Positions 1 through 5,148 of a stretch of 5,148 bases of DNA are shown here, piece by piece; within the stretch, counting starts at the first letter, position 1; each line of letters begins with the position of its first letter. The stretch comes from Acidithiobacillus sp. (GTDB taxonomy: Bacteria > Pseudomonadota > Gammaproteobacteria > Acidithiobacillales > Acidithiobacillaceae). Both the position numbers and the translations under genes were made by a program. The notes under the pieces were generated by a model that saw only the letters and a list, made by a program, of their open reading frames with translations, was not told the origin of the DNA and ran no database searches. The stretch covers positions 1 through 5,148 of the forward strand of contig DAIAVG010000107.1 in the NCBI GenBank assembly GCA_027445725.1, written 5' to 3'.

Positions 1-744
1 TATGGGGTGGACCGCAAATACCGCACGGCTTTCCATCAAGGACGCCCGCTCAGGACGCGCATCACCGATCTTTGCGCTGCCCTCGGCCAGCTGGGGGTAT
101 GGGTGCGATTGCATTATGTTTATCCGTATCCACATATCGATGAACTCCTGCCTCTCATGGCCGAGGGCAAGGTCTTGCCCTACCTGGACGTGCCCCTGCA
201 GCATGGGAGCCCACGCATCCTCAAGGCGATGCGTCGCCCGGCAGCAGCGGATCGTACCTTGCAGCGCATCCAGGCGTGGCGCGCCGCGGTGCCCGATCTG
301 ACCATCCGCAGTACCTTCATTGTTGGCTTTCCAGGGGAGACAGAAGCGGAGTTTGCGGATCTACTCGACTTTCTGCGCGCCGCGGAACTGGATCGGGTGG
401 GCTGCTTTGCCTACTCGCCGGTGGCGGGCGCTGCCGCCAACGATCTTCCGGATCCGGTGCCAGAAGCGCTGCGCGAGGAGCGACGGGAGCGCTTCCTGGA
501 GCTGCAGCAGGAAATCAGTGCGCAACGGTTACGGCGCTGGTTGGGCCGCGAGCGTGAGGTCTTGATTGACGAGTTGCTGCCCAATGGCGAGGCAGTGGGT
601 CGCAGCGCCAGCGATGCACCGGAAATTGATGGCATAGTGCAAGTGCGAGGACTGACTCAGGGGTGCGTCGGTGCGCGGTTGCGGGTCTTGATCCGGGAAG
701 CGGACGCCTACGATTTGTCGGGAGACGCCATCGCCCCAGCGTGA
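1..744 (+). CDS. rimO: Ribosomal protein S12 methylthiotransferase RimO, C-terminal part (5' end outside window)
   Basis: RimO is a cytoplasmic radical-SAM enzyme that adds a methylthio group to the beta carbon of a conserved aspartate of ribosomal protein S12. The open frame enters at base 1, reading Tyr-Gly-Val-Asp, the conserved YGVD of this family, so the gene starts upstream; about 247 of the usual ~440 residues are visible. Seen here are the later radical-SAM core motifs PLQHG (193-207) and GFPGE (325-339), then a C-terminal TRAM domain (about 541-720) with the RimO hallmark DAPEIDG (613-633). The CxxxC cluster-binding loop and the N-terminal UPF0004 domain lie outside the window. MiaB, the tRNA paralogue, is the alternative, but YGVD and DAPEIDG favour RimO. 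It ends in TGA 77 bp before the next gene, and that gap has its own promoter, so it is probably not cotranscribed with what follows. Confidence 0.95.
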   Translation, partial: YGVDRKYRTAFHQGRPLRTRITDLCAALGQLGVWVRLHYVYPYPHIDELLPLMAEGKVLPYLDVPLQHGSPRILKAMRRPAAADRTLQRIQAWRAAVPDLTIRSTFIVGFPGETEAEFADLLDFLRAAELDRVGCFAYSPVAGAAANDLPDPVPEALREERRERFLELQQEISAQRLRRWLGREREVLIDELLPNGEAVGRSASDAPEIDGIVQVRGLTQGCVGARLRVLIREADAYDLSGDAIAPA

Positions 745-761
745 AGTGGGATCAGAATCCA

Positions 762-790
762 TTGCAATAATGATTCTCATTAAATAAAAT
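762..790 (+). promoter_or_regulatory. Sigma70-like promoter of the feoA-feoC locus
   Basis: A -35 element TTGCAA (762-767, 4 of 6 matches to TTGACA) is followed after exactly 17 bp by a -10 element TAAAAT (785-790, 5 of 6 matches to TATAAT). Transcription would begin near 797, leaving a leader of about 25 nt before the feoA start at 822. The spacer is filled by a Fur box. The promoter is predicted from sequence only, but the coincidence of spacing, operator position and downstream iron genes supports it. Confidence 0.65.
766..784 (+). promoter_or_regulatory. Fur box (iron-responsive operator)
   Basis: The 19-bp site matches the classical Fur consensus GATAATGATAATCATTATC at 14 positions. It contains the perfect inverted repeat TAATGA (768-773) and TCATTA (777-782) around a 3-bp centre. 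It lies between the -35 and -10 elements of the predicted feoA promoter, so Fe(II)-Fur bound here would block RNA polymerase. The site stands out as AT-rich in GC-rich surroundings. It predicts repression of feoA-feoC when iron is plentiful. Confidence 0.85.
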
Positions 791-811
791 GCCGATAGAA
801 GAATTTCTGTC

Positions 812-816
812 GGGAG
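812..816 (+). promoter_or_regulatory. Ribosome binding site that fixes the feoA start
   Basis: GGGAG lies 5 nt before the ATG at 822. The in-frame ATG further upstream at 789 overlaps the -10 box of the predicted promoter and would lie before the transcription start, so 822 is chosen as the feoA start. Confidence 0.7.
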
Positions 817-821
817 CGTCC

Positions 822-1037
822 ATGTCCATCCAATCTGAAATCCCTGCTGCGTGCGCCCTGGCGCAGCTATCTCGCGGGTCTGGGGGCCGTATCCACAGCA
901 TTCTGGGGGGTAAGGAGGAAAGCAAGCGTCTGCAGGTCATGGGCTTGCATGCCGGTTCGCCGTTTACCCTGCTCCTTGGCCTGCGCCAGCATGACCGCAA
1001 ACGGCGACCGGCCGCTGGGCTCCTCGGGCAAAGCTGA
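822..1037 (+). CDS. feoA: FeoA-family ferrous iron transport protein, C-terminal half replaced or lost
   Basis: FeoA is a small cytoplasmic SH3-like protein that works with the FeoB permease in Fe(II) uptake. The 71-residue product matches FeoA in its first ~50 residues: a leading 'L-x-x-L' segment, the GGRI strand (21-24), and the RLQVMGLHAGSPFTLL block (36-51), which corresponds to the family pattern RLxxMGLxPGxxVxVL. The family normally continues with a strand containing PLGDP and an 'ALRRxEA' strand. Here these are absent and the protein ends in a basic, unrelated tail (about residues 54-71). Neither other forward frame restores the missing strands, so a single frameshift does not explain it. 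The stop overlaps the feoC start as TGATG. It sits behind a Fur-controlled promoter. The SH3 fold is probably incomplete, and the gene may be a deletion relic rather than functional. Confidence 0.8.
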   Translation: MSIQSEIPAACALAQLSRGSGGRIHSILGGKEESKRLQVMGLHAGSPFTLLLGLRQHDRKRRPAAGLLGQS

Positions 1038-1309
1038 TGCAAAGTCCATTGTTTCGGATCCGTGACTTGCTCCGTGCCGGGGAGAGCCTGCGTGCGGTGG
1101 ATATCGCAGAGCGGCTGCAATTGCCGCCAGAGCTGGTGGACGCTGGTCTGGAGCACTGGCAGAGTCGGGGTCAGATCGCCCGCCTACTGCCTCTGGTGCA
1201 GAGTGCTGCCGGCAGCTGTCAAAGCAGTTGCGCTGGTGGCGGCTGTGCCCGCTGTGGACAGCGCCCGTCTGCCGCGCTCGCAGAGCCACGCTACCGTTGG
1301 CGTTGGTAA
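1037..1309 (+). CDS. feoC: FeoC-like winged-helix protein with iron-sulfur cysteine motif
   Basis: FeoC is a small cytoplasmic winged-helix protein found at the end of feoABC operons. In enterobacteria it carries an oxygen-sensitive Fe-S cluster and protects or modulates FeoB. The 90-residue product has the N-terminal winged helix (about 3-52: a 'LFRIRDLL' helix, then 'AERLQLPPELVDAGLEHW' and a short wing). A cysteine loop follows with Cys61, Cys65, Cys70 and Cys73 (C-x3-C-x4-C-x2-C) in a Gly/Ser-rich stretch, then an aromatic basic tail ending YRWRW. The spacing differs from the Klebsiella protein but the layout is the same. The ATG overlaps the TGA of feoA by one base (TGATG), implying translational coupling. 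In the usual order feoB precedes feoC, but it is not present here. Confidence 0.83.
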   Translation: MQSPLFRIRDLLRAGESLRAVDIAERLQLPPELVDAGLEHWQSRGQIARLLPLVQSAAGSCQSSCAGGGCARCGQRPSAALAEPRYRWRW

Positions 1310-1393
1310 CGGCACGCGAGATAGGCGAGCAGACAGAACCGAAAAGGACGAGCGTTGTCATAGAGGTATATCAACAAATGCAGGGAACTCCTC

Positions 1394-2002
1394 ATGCCGC
1401 AATTCCAGTCCTCTCTCGTGCCGCCGCGAACCTTTGCCTATGGCGTGCTGTTGTTCGCCACTGTGCTGCTCAGTGCCTGCGCCCAGCAGGTTTCGCCAAC
1501 CAGCCAAGTTCATCCTGCGCCAACGAGTACGGCCGCCCAGCCAAACGTGAGCACTCAGGCCCTGAATCAAGCACAGGAGCAGGAAAAAAACCTTTCCCAC
1601 GGCCCCCTTGGTGGCCATAACGAAAACCTGTCGGATGCCGAACTTGCGGCGCTGCCGCGGCATCTGCGTGTACATTTTGCGCAGAACAGCTTTCATGTCA
1701 GCGCCCATGCGCAGCAGATCACGGCGGAAAATGCCCGTTTTTTGCTGCGCTTTCCCAACCTGCACGTCCGTCTGGAGGGCAACTGCTCGCAGCCCGGCAC
1801 GCAGGAATATAACCTTGGTTTGGGTGAGTGGCGTGCGCACGCGATCAAGGAGCTGCTGGAGGCGGATGGCGTGCCGGCTCGCCGCATCAGCACCGTATCC
1901 TTCGGCAAGGACAATTTACTCTGTAACCAGAATACCGCGGCTTGCTGGCACCGGAATCAGCGCGTCGACTTCGTATATCGTGCCCAGACCAGCGGAGAAT
2001 GA
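1394..2002 (+). CDS. Pal/OmpA-like outer-membrane lipoprotein with degenerate peptidoglycan-binding site
   Basis: The 202-residue product begins with a lipoprotein signal: a hydrophobic stretch (about 16-27) and lipobox LSAC with Cys29. Ala30 follows, so there is no inner-membrane-retention Asp and outer-membrane sorting is expected. A Ser/Thr/Gln/Pro-rich linker (30-80) leads to an OmpA C-terminal domain (about 90-197). Clear Pal-like features are EGNC (128-131), GTQEYNLGLGEWRA (135-148), the GVPARRISTVSFGK stretch (159-172) and a final NQRVDF (188-193). Compared with Pal and OmpA, the aspartate that binds diaminopimelate (GNCD/GHTD) is Ser132, while the partner Arg147 is kept. The usual YFDFDS strand is altered to VHFAQNSF. 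An AGGGA ribosome site (1382-1386) stands 7 nt before the ATG. The stop overlaps the next gene as ATGA. No tol genes are adjacent, so it is probably a paralogue rather than the Tol-Pal protein itself. Confidence 0.85.
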   Translation: MPQFQSSLVPPRTFAYGVLLFATVLLSACAQQVSPTSQVHPAPTSTAAQPNVSTQALNQAQEQEKNLSHGPLGGHNENLSDAELAALPRHLRVHFAQNSFHVSAHAQQITAENARFLLRFPNLHVRLEGNCSQPGTQEYNLGLGEWRAHAIKELLEADGVPARRISTVSFGKDNLLCNQNTAACWHRNQRVDFVYRAQTSGE

Positions 2003-3912
2003 CCAGCCCTCAGCGCCGCTTTCGTAGCCTACCACGCTCGCGCCCTCTCTGGCTGGCGGGCGCTTTCCTCATCGGTTTTTTGGCGGTCCTGGGGCGCGAC
2101 ATCCAGGTGCAATACCTGCAGGCGCGGCATTTGCGTGCCCAGGGGCAAATGCGCTACCTGCACAATCAGCGCCTGCCGGCGCAGCGGGGGGTGATCTTCG
2201 GCGCCAACGGGCTGCCCTTGGCGGTCAATACCTCTGCGAGTACGGTCTGGGGCGATCCCAAGGTCTTGGGTAAACACCAGGCCCAGTGGCCACGTTTGGC
2301 CCAGGTGCTCGGGATGAGCGTGACGGAGTTGGGGCAGCGTTTGGCGGGCGGGGGGGCTGATTTTGCTTACTTGGCCCGACAACGACCGCCCAGTGTCGGG
2401 AAAGCGGTCCGTGCCCTCGACATTCCCGGTGTTGGCGTCTTACCGAGTTCGCGCAGCTATTTTCCCCTGGGTGCCGCCACCACACCGCTCATCGGTTTGG
2501 TGGATCAAGCGCACCAAGGTGCCACAGGAATGGAACTGAGTTACAACCGCTGGCTGGCGGCCCATCCAGGCTCCGAAAAGGCCCTGTACGACGGGCACGG
2601 GCAGATCGTTCAGGTGCTGAAGGTCTCGCATCTTTCCCAGCCCGGTCATGCCATCCATCTAACCATCGATCCGCAAATGCAATACTGGGCCTATATGGCA
2701 TTGCTGCGCTCGTTGCGACAATTTCACGCCTGGGAGGGTTCGGCGGTACTGATGAATGTGCATACCGGCGCCATCCTGGCCATGGTCAGCGCGCCCAGCT
2801 GCAATCCCAACCAGGAGAGCTCGTGTCAGGCAGCAAGTGATTATGTCAACAATGCGGTACACCAAGCCTTCGAGCCGGGATCGGTGATGAAACCCTTTGC
2901 CATCGCCGCCGCTCTGGCTAGCCATAGCGTGTCTCCTACGCAAAAGTTCAACGTTTTTCATCCCCTCTGGGTAGGCGGATATCCAATCACGGATGATGTC
3001 CGCCACCATATCCTCAATATTGAGCACATCCTCAAATATTCGAGTTGCATCGGTACCGCCAAGATTGCCCTGCTTACCCCCAAACGCACCTTATATCAAA
3101 TGTACCAAGCGGTAGGTTTTGGCCGCGTGCCGCCGCTGGGCTTGCCCGGCGAAACGGCGGGGGTGCTGCCGCCCTGGCAATCCTGGGGAGCTGCCCGCCA
3201 CGCGACGATCTCCATTGGTTATGGGGTCTCGGTCACCACACTGCAGCTCGCGGCCGCCTATGCGAGTATTGCCAATGGGGGTTGGTATGTGCGTCCACAT
3301 CTCTTCGTCGGTGAAAAGGTACGTCGGCATCGGGTGATGCCGGAGTGGGTGGCCAACGATCTACGGCGCTGGTTGCAATCCGTGGCGCGCCCCGGTGGCA
3401 CCGGTATCTTGGCTGCCATTCCCGGTTATCATGTAGGTGGCAAGACAGGTACCTCGAACATGGCGAATGGCAAGGATGGATTTTTTCATCATCGCACCAA
3501 TGCCACCTTTGTTGGCTTTGCCCCCGGTCCGCATCCAGATTTGGTCATGGCGGTCAACCTGCGCGGTAGCCACTATTCTTGGAATTTTGGCGGGATCGAG
3601 GCGGCACCAGTGTTTCGCTACACCATGCGCCGTGCCCTGCGCACGCTGGACGTGGCGCCACGCTGTAACATCGGTGGCAAGTTTCTACAGATCCGGGTGC
3701 CAGCCGGTTCCGACCTGCACGAACTCGCGCTCCAATACCACAGCACCAGCAAATATCTGATGCAGATCAATGGTCTCTCGAGTCCGCAAGCGCTTCAGGC
3801 TGGGGCCTATTTCCAGGTACCTATGCCCCTGGGAGAAAAGGATTTCTGTCGGGTGCAAACCCCCGCCGTGAGCCGCGCCCAGGCAGAGATCTGGAGTGAG
3901 GGCGGAGGGTAA
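1999..3912 (+). CDS. FtsI/PBP2-family peptidoglycan D,D-transpeptidase (class B PBP) with C-terminal LysM domain
   Basis: This is a membrane-anchored periplasmic enzyme of the family that cross-links peptidoglycan stem peptides. The 637-residue product has a basic N-terminus, one membrane segment (about 17-31), a PBP-dimer-type domain starting at Arg63-Gly64, and a transpeptidase domain. That domain contains SVMK (Ser295 nucleophile, Lys298), SSC (348-350, where SxN is expected), a GYGVSVTTLQLA block typical of FtsI, and KTGT (482-485). A LysM domain follows (about 565-608, nt 3691-3822), which is not part of ordinary FtsI (~580 residues). Five cysteines occur: 268, 276, 350, 556 and 617. The start at 1999 was chosen because it places a short basic tail before the membrane segment and overlaps the lipoprotein stop (ATGA). 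The earlier in-frame ATG at 1942 lies inside the lipoprotein gene. Cell-division genes (ftsL, murE, mraW) are not adjacent, so this is probably an accessory PBP. Confidence 0.92.
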   Translation: MTSPQRRFRSLPRSRPLWLAGAFLIGFLAVLGRDIQVQYLQARHLRAQGQMRYLHNQRLPAQRGVIFGANGLPLAVNTSASTVWGDPKVLGKHQAQWPRLAQVLGMSVTELGQRLAGGGADFAYLARQRPPSVGKAVRALDIPGVGVLPSSRSYFPLGAATTPLIGLVDQAHQGATGMELSYNRWLAAHPGSEKALYDGHGQIVQVLKVSHLSQPGHAIHLTIDPQMQYWAYMALLRSLRQFHAWEGSAVLMNVHTGAILAMVSAPSCNPNQESSCQAASDYVNNAVHQAFEPGSVMKPFAIAAALASHSVSPTQKFNVFHPLWVGGYPITDDVRHHILNIEHILKYSSCIGTAKIALLTPKRTLYQMYQAVGFGRVPPLGLPGETAGVLPPWQSWGAARHATISIGYGVSVTTLQLAAAYASIANGGWYVRPHLFVGEKVRRHRVMPEWVANDLRRWLQSVARPGGTGILAAIPGYHVGGKTGTSNMANGKDGFFHHRTNATFVGFAPGPHPDLVMAVNLRGSHYSWNFGGIEAAPVFRYTMRRALRTLDVAPRCNIGGKFLQIRVPAGSDLHELALQYHSTSKYLMQINGLSSPQALQAGAYFQVPMPLGEKDFCRVQTPAVSRAQAEIWSEGGG

Positions 3913-3977
3913 GCAGAGCGCCTTCACCGCGTAGGCAGCCCTTGGTGTCGGTGCTACCCTGTGCGGGGCGCAGCGAT

Positions 3978-3989
3978 GGGAGGATAGGA
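3978..3989 (+). promoter_or_regulatory. Double Shine-Dalgarno sequence of the DUF2237 gene
   Basis: Two purine-rich candidates precede the ATG at 3994: GGGAGG (3978-3983, 10 nt away) and AGGA (3986-3989, 4 nt away). The first is the stronger match to the anti-SD and the second is rather close. Either supports the start at 3994, where family similarity also begins. Confidence 0.55.
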
Positions 3990-3993
3990 AGCA

Positions 3994-4365
3994 ATGCGCA
4001 GTAATGTCCTGGATGAAGATCTGCAAGTCTGTGGCGAGGCACCGCGCACGGGCTTTCGGCGGGACGGATTTTGCAGTGGTGGCCCGCAAGATCTGGGGTC
4101 GCACACCGTCTGTGCCGTCATGACCGAGGAGTTTCTCCGTTACACCCTTGAGCAGGGGAATGACCTGATTACCCCCCATCCGGAATGGGATTTCCCCGGG
4201 CTGCGCCCTGGCGATCGCTGGTGCCTTTGTGCTGCCCGTTGGGAAGAGGCACGTCAGGCTGGAGTTGCACCGCCGGTGATTCTGGCCGCCTGCGACAAGC
4301 TTTGCCTGCAGATCATCCGCCGCGAGGATCTTTTTGCCCACGCGTATGTTGAGGGTATCGAGTGA
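3994..4365 (+). CDS. DUF2237 family protein
   Basis: The 123-residue product is recognised as a DUF2237 protein, a small soluble family of unknown biochemical function, and it is of full family length. Family blocks are seen in order: [10 protein letters not shown] (4-13), [10 protein letters not shown] (18-27), [14 protein letters not shown] (35-48), GNDLITP (55-61), [17 protein letters not shown] (67-83) and GVAPPVIL (90-97). It has seven cysteines (13, 27, 40, 77, 79, 100, 104) plus many conserved acidic and aromatic residues, which could mean metal binding, though this is not shown by the sequence. There is no signal peptide or membrane segment, so it should be cytoplasmic. pyrC starts 11 bp after its stop, which suggests cotranscription with a pyrimidine gene. 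No function is assigned. Confidence 0.92.
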   Translation: MRSNVLDEDLQVCGEAPRTGFRRDGFCSGGPQDLGSHTVCAVMTEEFLRYTLEQGNDLITPHPEWDFPGLRPGDRWCLCAARWEEARQAGVAPPVILAACDKLCLQIIRREDLFAHAYVEGIE

Positions 4366-4376
4366 GGATCCAGACC

Positions 4377-5148
4377 ATGGATCAGATCACCCTCCTGCGT
4401 CCAGACGACTGGCACCTGCACGTGCGCGACGGCGCCATGCTGCGTGCGGTGCTGCCGGACACGGCGGCGCGCTTCGCGCGTGCCATCGTCATGCCCAACC
4501 TGAAGCCACCGGTCACCACCGTGGCAGACGCACAGGCCTACCGGGAGCGGATTCTGGCGGCGCGGCCAACGGGCTCGAATTTTCAGCCGCTCATGACACT
4601 GTATCTGACGGAGACGAGTTCCGCAGAGGAAATCCGCAAGGCGAAAGAGAGTGGCATAGTGCAGGGCGTCAAATATTATCCGGCTGGCGCCACGACAAAC
4701 TCGGAAAATGGGGTGCGCGACTTGCGCGTAGTCTACCCGGTCTTGGCGGCCATGGAGCGCTGGGATCTGCCCCTGCTGTTGCACGGCGAGGTCACGGATC
4801 CCGCCGTGGATGTCTTCGATCGCGAGTCAGTTTTCATTGAGCGGGTGTTGCTTCCCCTGCGGCGTGATTTTCCCGCCCTACGCATGGTCCTGGAACATGT
4901 CACTACGCAGGGCGCCGTGGATTTTGTGCAAAGTGCCGGCCCGCACATGGCGGCGACCATTACTGCCCACCATCTGCTCCTGAACCGTAACGCCCTCTTC
5001 CAGGGCGGCATTCGCCCGCATCATTACTGTCTGCCGGTGCTGAAGCGCGAGCAGCACCGCCAGGCTCTCATCGCTGCGGCTATCAGCGGCAGTCCGCAGT
5101 TCTTTCTCGGCACAGACAGTGCGCCTCATGCGCAGGCCGCCAAGGAAT
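4377..5148 (+). CDS. pyrC: Dihydroorotase PyrC (3' end outside window)
   Basis: PyrC is a zinc-dependent cytoplasmic amidohydrolase that interconverts N-carbamoyl-L-aspartate and L-dihydroorotate, the third step of de novo pyrimidine synthesis. 257 complete codons of the usual ~345 are in the window, and the frame is open to the end. It resembles the compact E. coli-type enzyme. The opening [11 protein letters not shown] carries zinc ligands His13 and His15. Lys99 in [12 protein letters not shown] is the lysine that becomes carboxylated and bridges the two zincs. His136 (HGE) and His174 (LEHVTT) are further ligands, and Asp247 in GTDSAPHA is the catalytic aspartate. All expected active-site residues in the visible part are present. 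A TGAGGA motif (4363-4368) overlapping the upstream stop is 8 nt from the ATG. An in-frame GTG at 4362 is possible, but the family begins just before the RPDDWHLH motif, so 4377 is preferred. Confidence 0.97.
   Translation, partial: MDQITLLRPDDWHLHVRDGAMLRAVLPDTAARFARAIVMPNLKPPVTTVADAQAYRERILAARPTGSNFQPLMTLYLTETSSAEEIRKAKESGIVQGVKYYPAGATTNSENGVRDLRVVYPVLAAMERWDLPLLLHGEVTDPAVDVFDRESVFIERVLLPLRRDFPALRMVLEHVTTQGAVDFVQSAGPHMAATITAHHLLLNRNALFQGGIRPHHYCLPVLKREQHRQALIAAAISGSPQFFLGTDSAPHAQAAKE

Noticed and set aside
789..821. Upstream in-frame ATG at 789 as the feoA start
   Set aside because: It overlaps the -10 box and lies before the predicted transcript start. The ATG at 822 has a proper GGGAG site and fits FeoA length.
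1294..1312. Inverted repeat CCGTT/AACGG at the end of feoC as a terminator
   Set aside because: It has only a 5-bp stem with a 9-nt loop, and no T-tract follows.
867..1361. Long minus-strand open frame opposite feoA-feoC
   Set aside because: It shows no recognisable protein features, lies opposite two well-supported genes, and is expected by chance in GC-rich DNA. The other minus-strand frames were rejected for the same reason.
1355..1372. TTGTCA and TATATC before the lipoprotein gene as a promoter
   Set aside because: They are only 6 bp apart, and neither has an acceptable partner at 16-18 bp, so no promoter is called.
1942..1998. In-frame ATG at 1942 as the PBP start
   Set aside because: It lies within the lipoprotein coding region and would add 19 residues before the basic tail and membrane segment. 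ATG 1999 forms an ATGA overlap.
2350..2356. G7 run in the PBP gene, and the A7 run at 1584-1590 in the lipoprotein gene, as phase-variation tracts
   Set aside because: Both frames are intact across the runs, and seven bases is too short to claim switching without population data.
3906..3960. Inverted repeat AGGGTA(A)GCA / TGCTACCCT spanning the PBP stop and downstream gap
   Set aside because: The arms pair over 9 bp with one bulge, but the loop is about 36 nt and a G-rich stretch follows instead of a T-tract. It is probably chance.
4334..4840. 168-codon plus-strand open frame overlapping DUF2237 and pyrC
   Set aside because: It is a shadow frame of pyrC, whose own frame from 4377 shows every dihydroorotase motif.

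Overview
The window is 5148 bp of GC-rich (about 60 %), tightly packed bacterial DNA with every recognised gene on the + strand. It looks like the chromosome of a Gram-negative proteobacterium. It carries a Lol-type outer-membrane lipoprotein, a RimO, a class I-type PyrC close to the E. coli enzyme, and a Fur-controlled Feo-type iron locus. An acidophilic iron/sulfur oxidiser such as Acidithiobacillus would fit, but that is only an impression. No rRNA, tRNA, CRISPR or transposase was seen.

Layout. Positions 1-744 hold the C-terminal half of rimO (ribosomal protein S12 methylthiotransferase), cut by the window edge. A 77-bp gap (745-821) contains a sigma70-like promoter whose whole spacer is occupied by a Fur box. 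It drives a short iron locus: feoA (822-1037) overlapping feoC (1037-1309) by TGATG. The expected ferrous-iron permease gene feoB is absent between them, and the second half of FeoA is replaced by an unrelated basic tail, so the locus looks like a deletion relic. After 84 bp comes a second pair: a Pal/OmpA-like lipoprotein (1394-2002) overlapping by ATGA a membrane-anchored FtsI/PBP2-family transpeptidase (1999-3912). The transpeptidase has a C-terminal LysM domain and an SxC motif in place of SxN. After 81 bp comes a third pair: a DUF2237 protein (3994-4365) and pyrC (dihydroorotase, from 4377 and cut by the window end), 11 bp apart.

How the genes fit together. The Feo pair would be switched on when iron is scarce, but as it stands encodes no transporter. 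The lipoprotein and PBP are translationally coupled, and both carry peptidoglycan-binding modules, so they probably form a small cell-wall module separate from the usual dcw cluster. This pair is the most unusual content of the window: a LysM-tailed class B PBP with a substituted active-site motif, paired with a Pal-like protein lacking the usual diaminopimelate-binding aspartate. rimO, DUF2237 and pyrC are ordinary housekeeping genes. The three non-coding gaps (745-821, 1310-1393, 3913-3993) are all under 100 bp, and only the first has a convincing regulatory signal.
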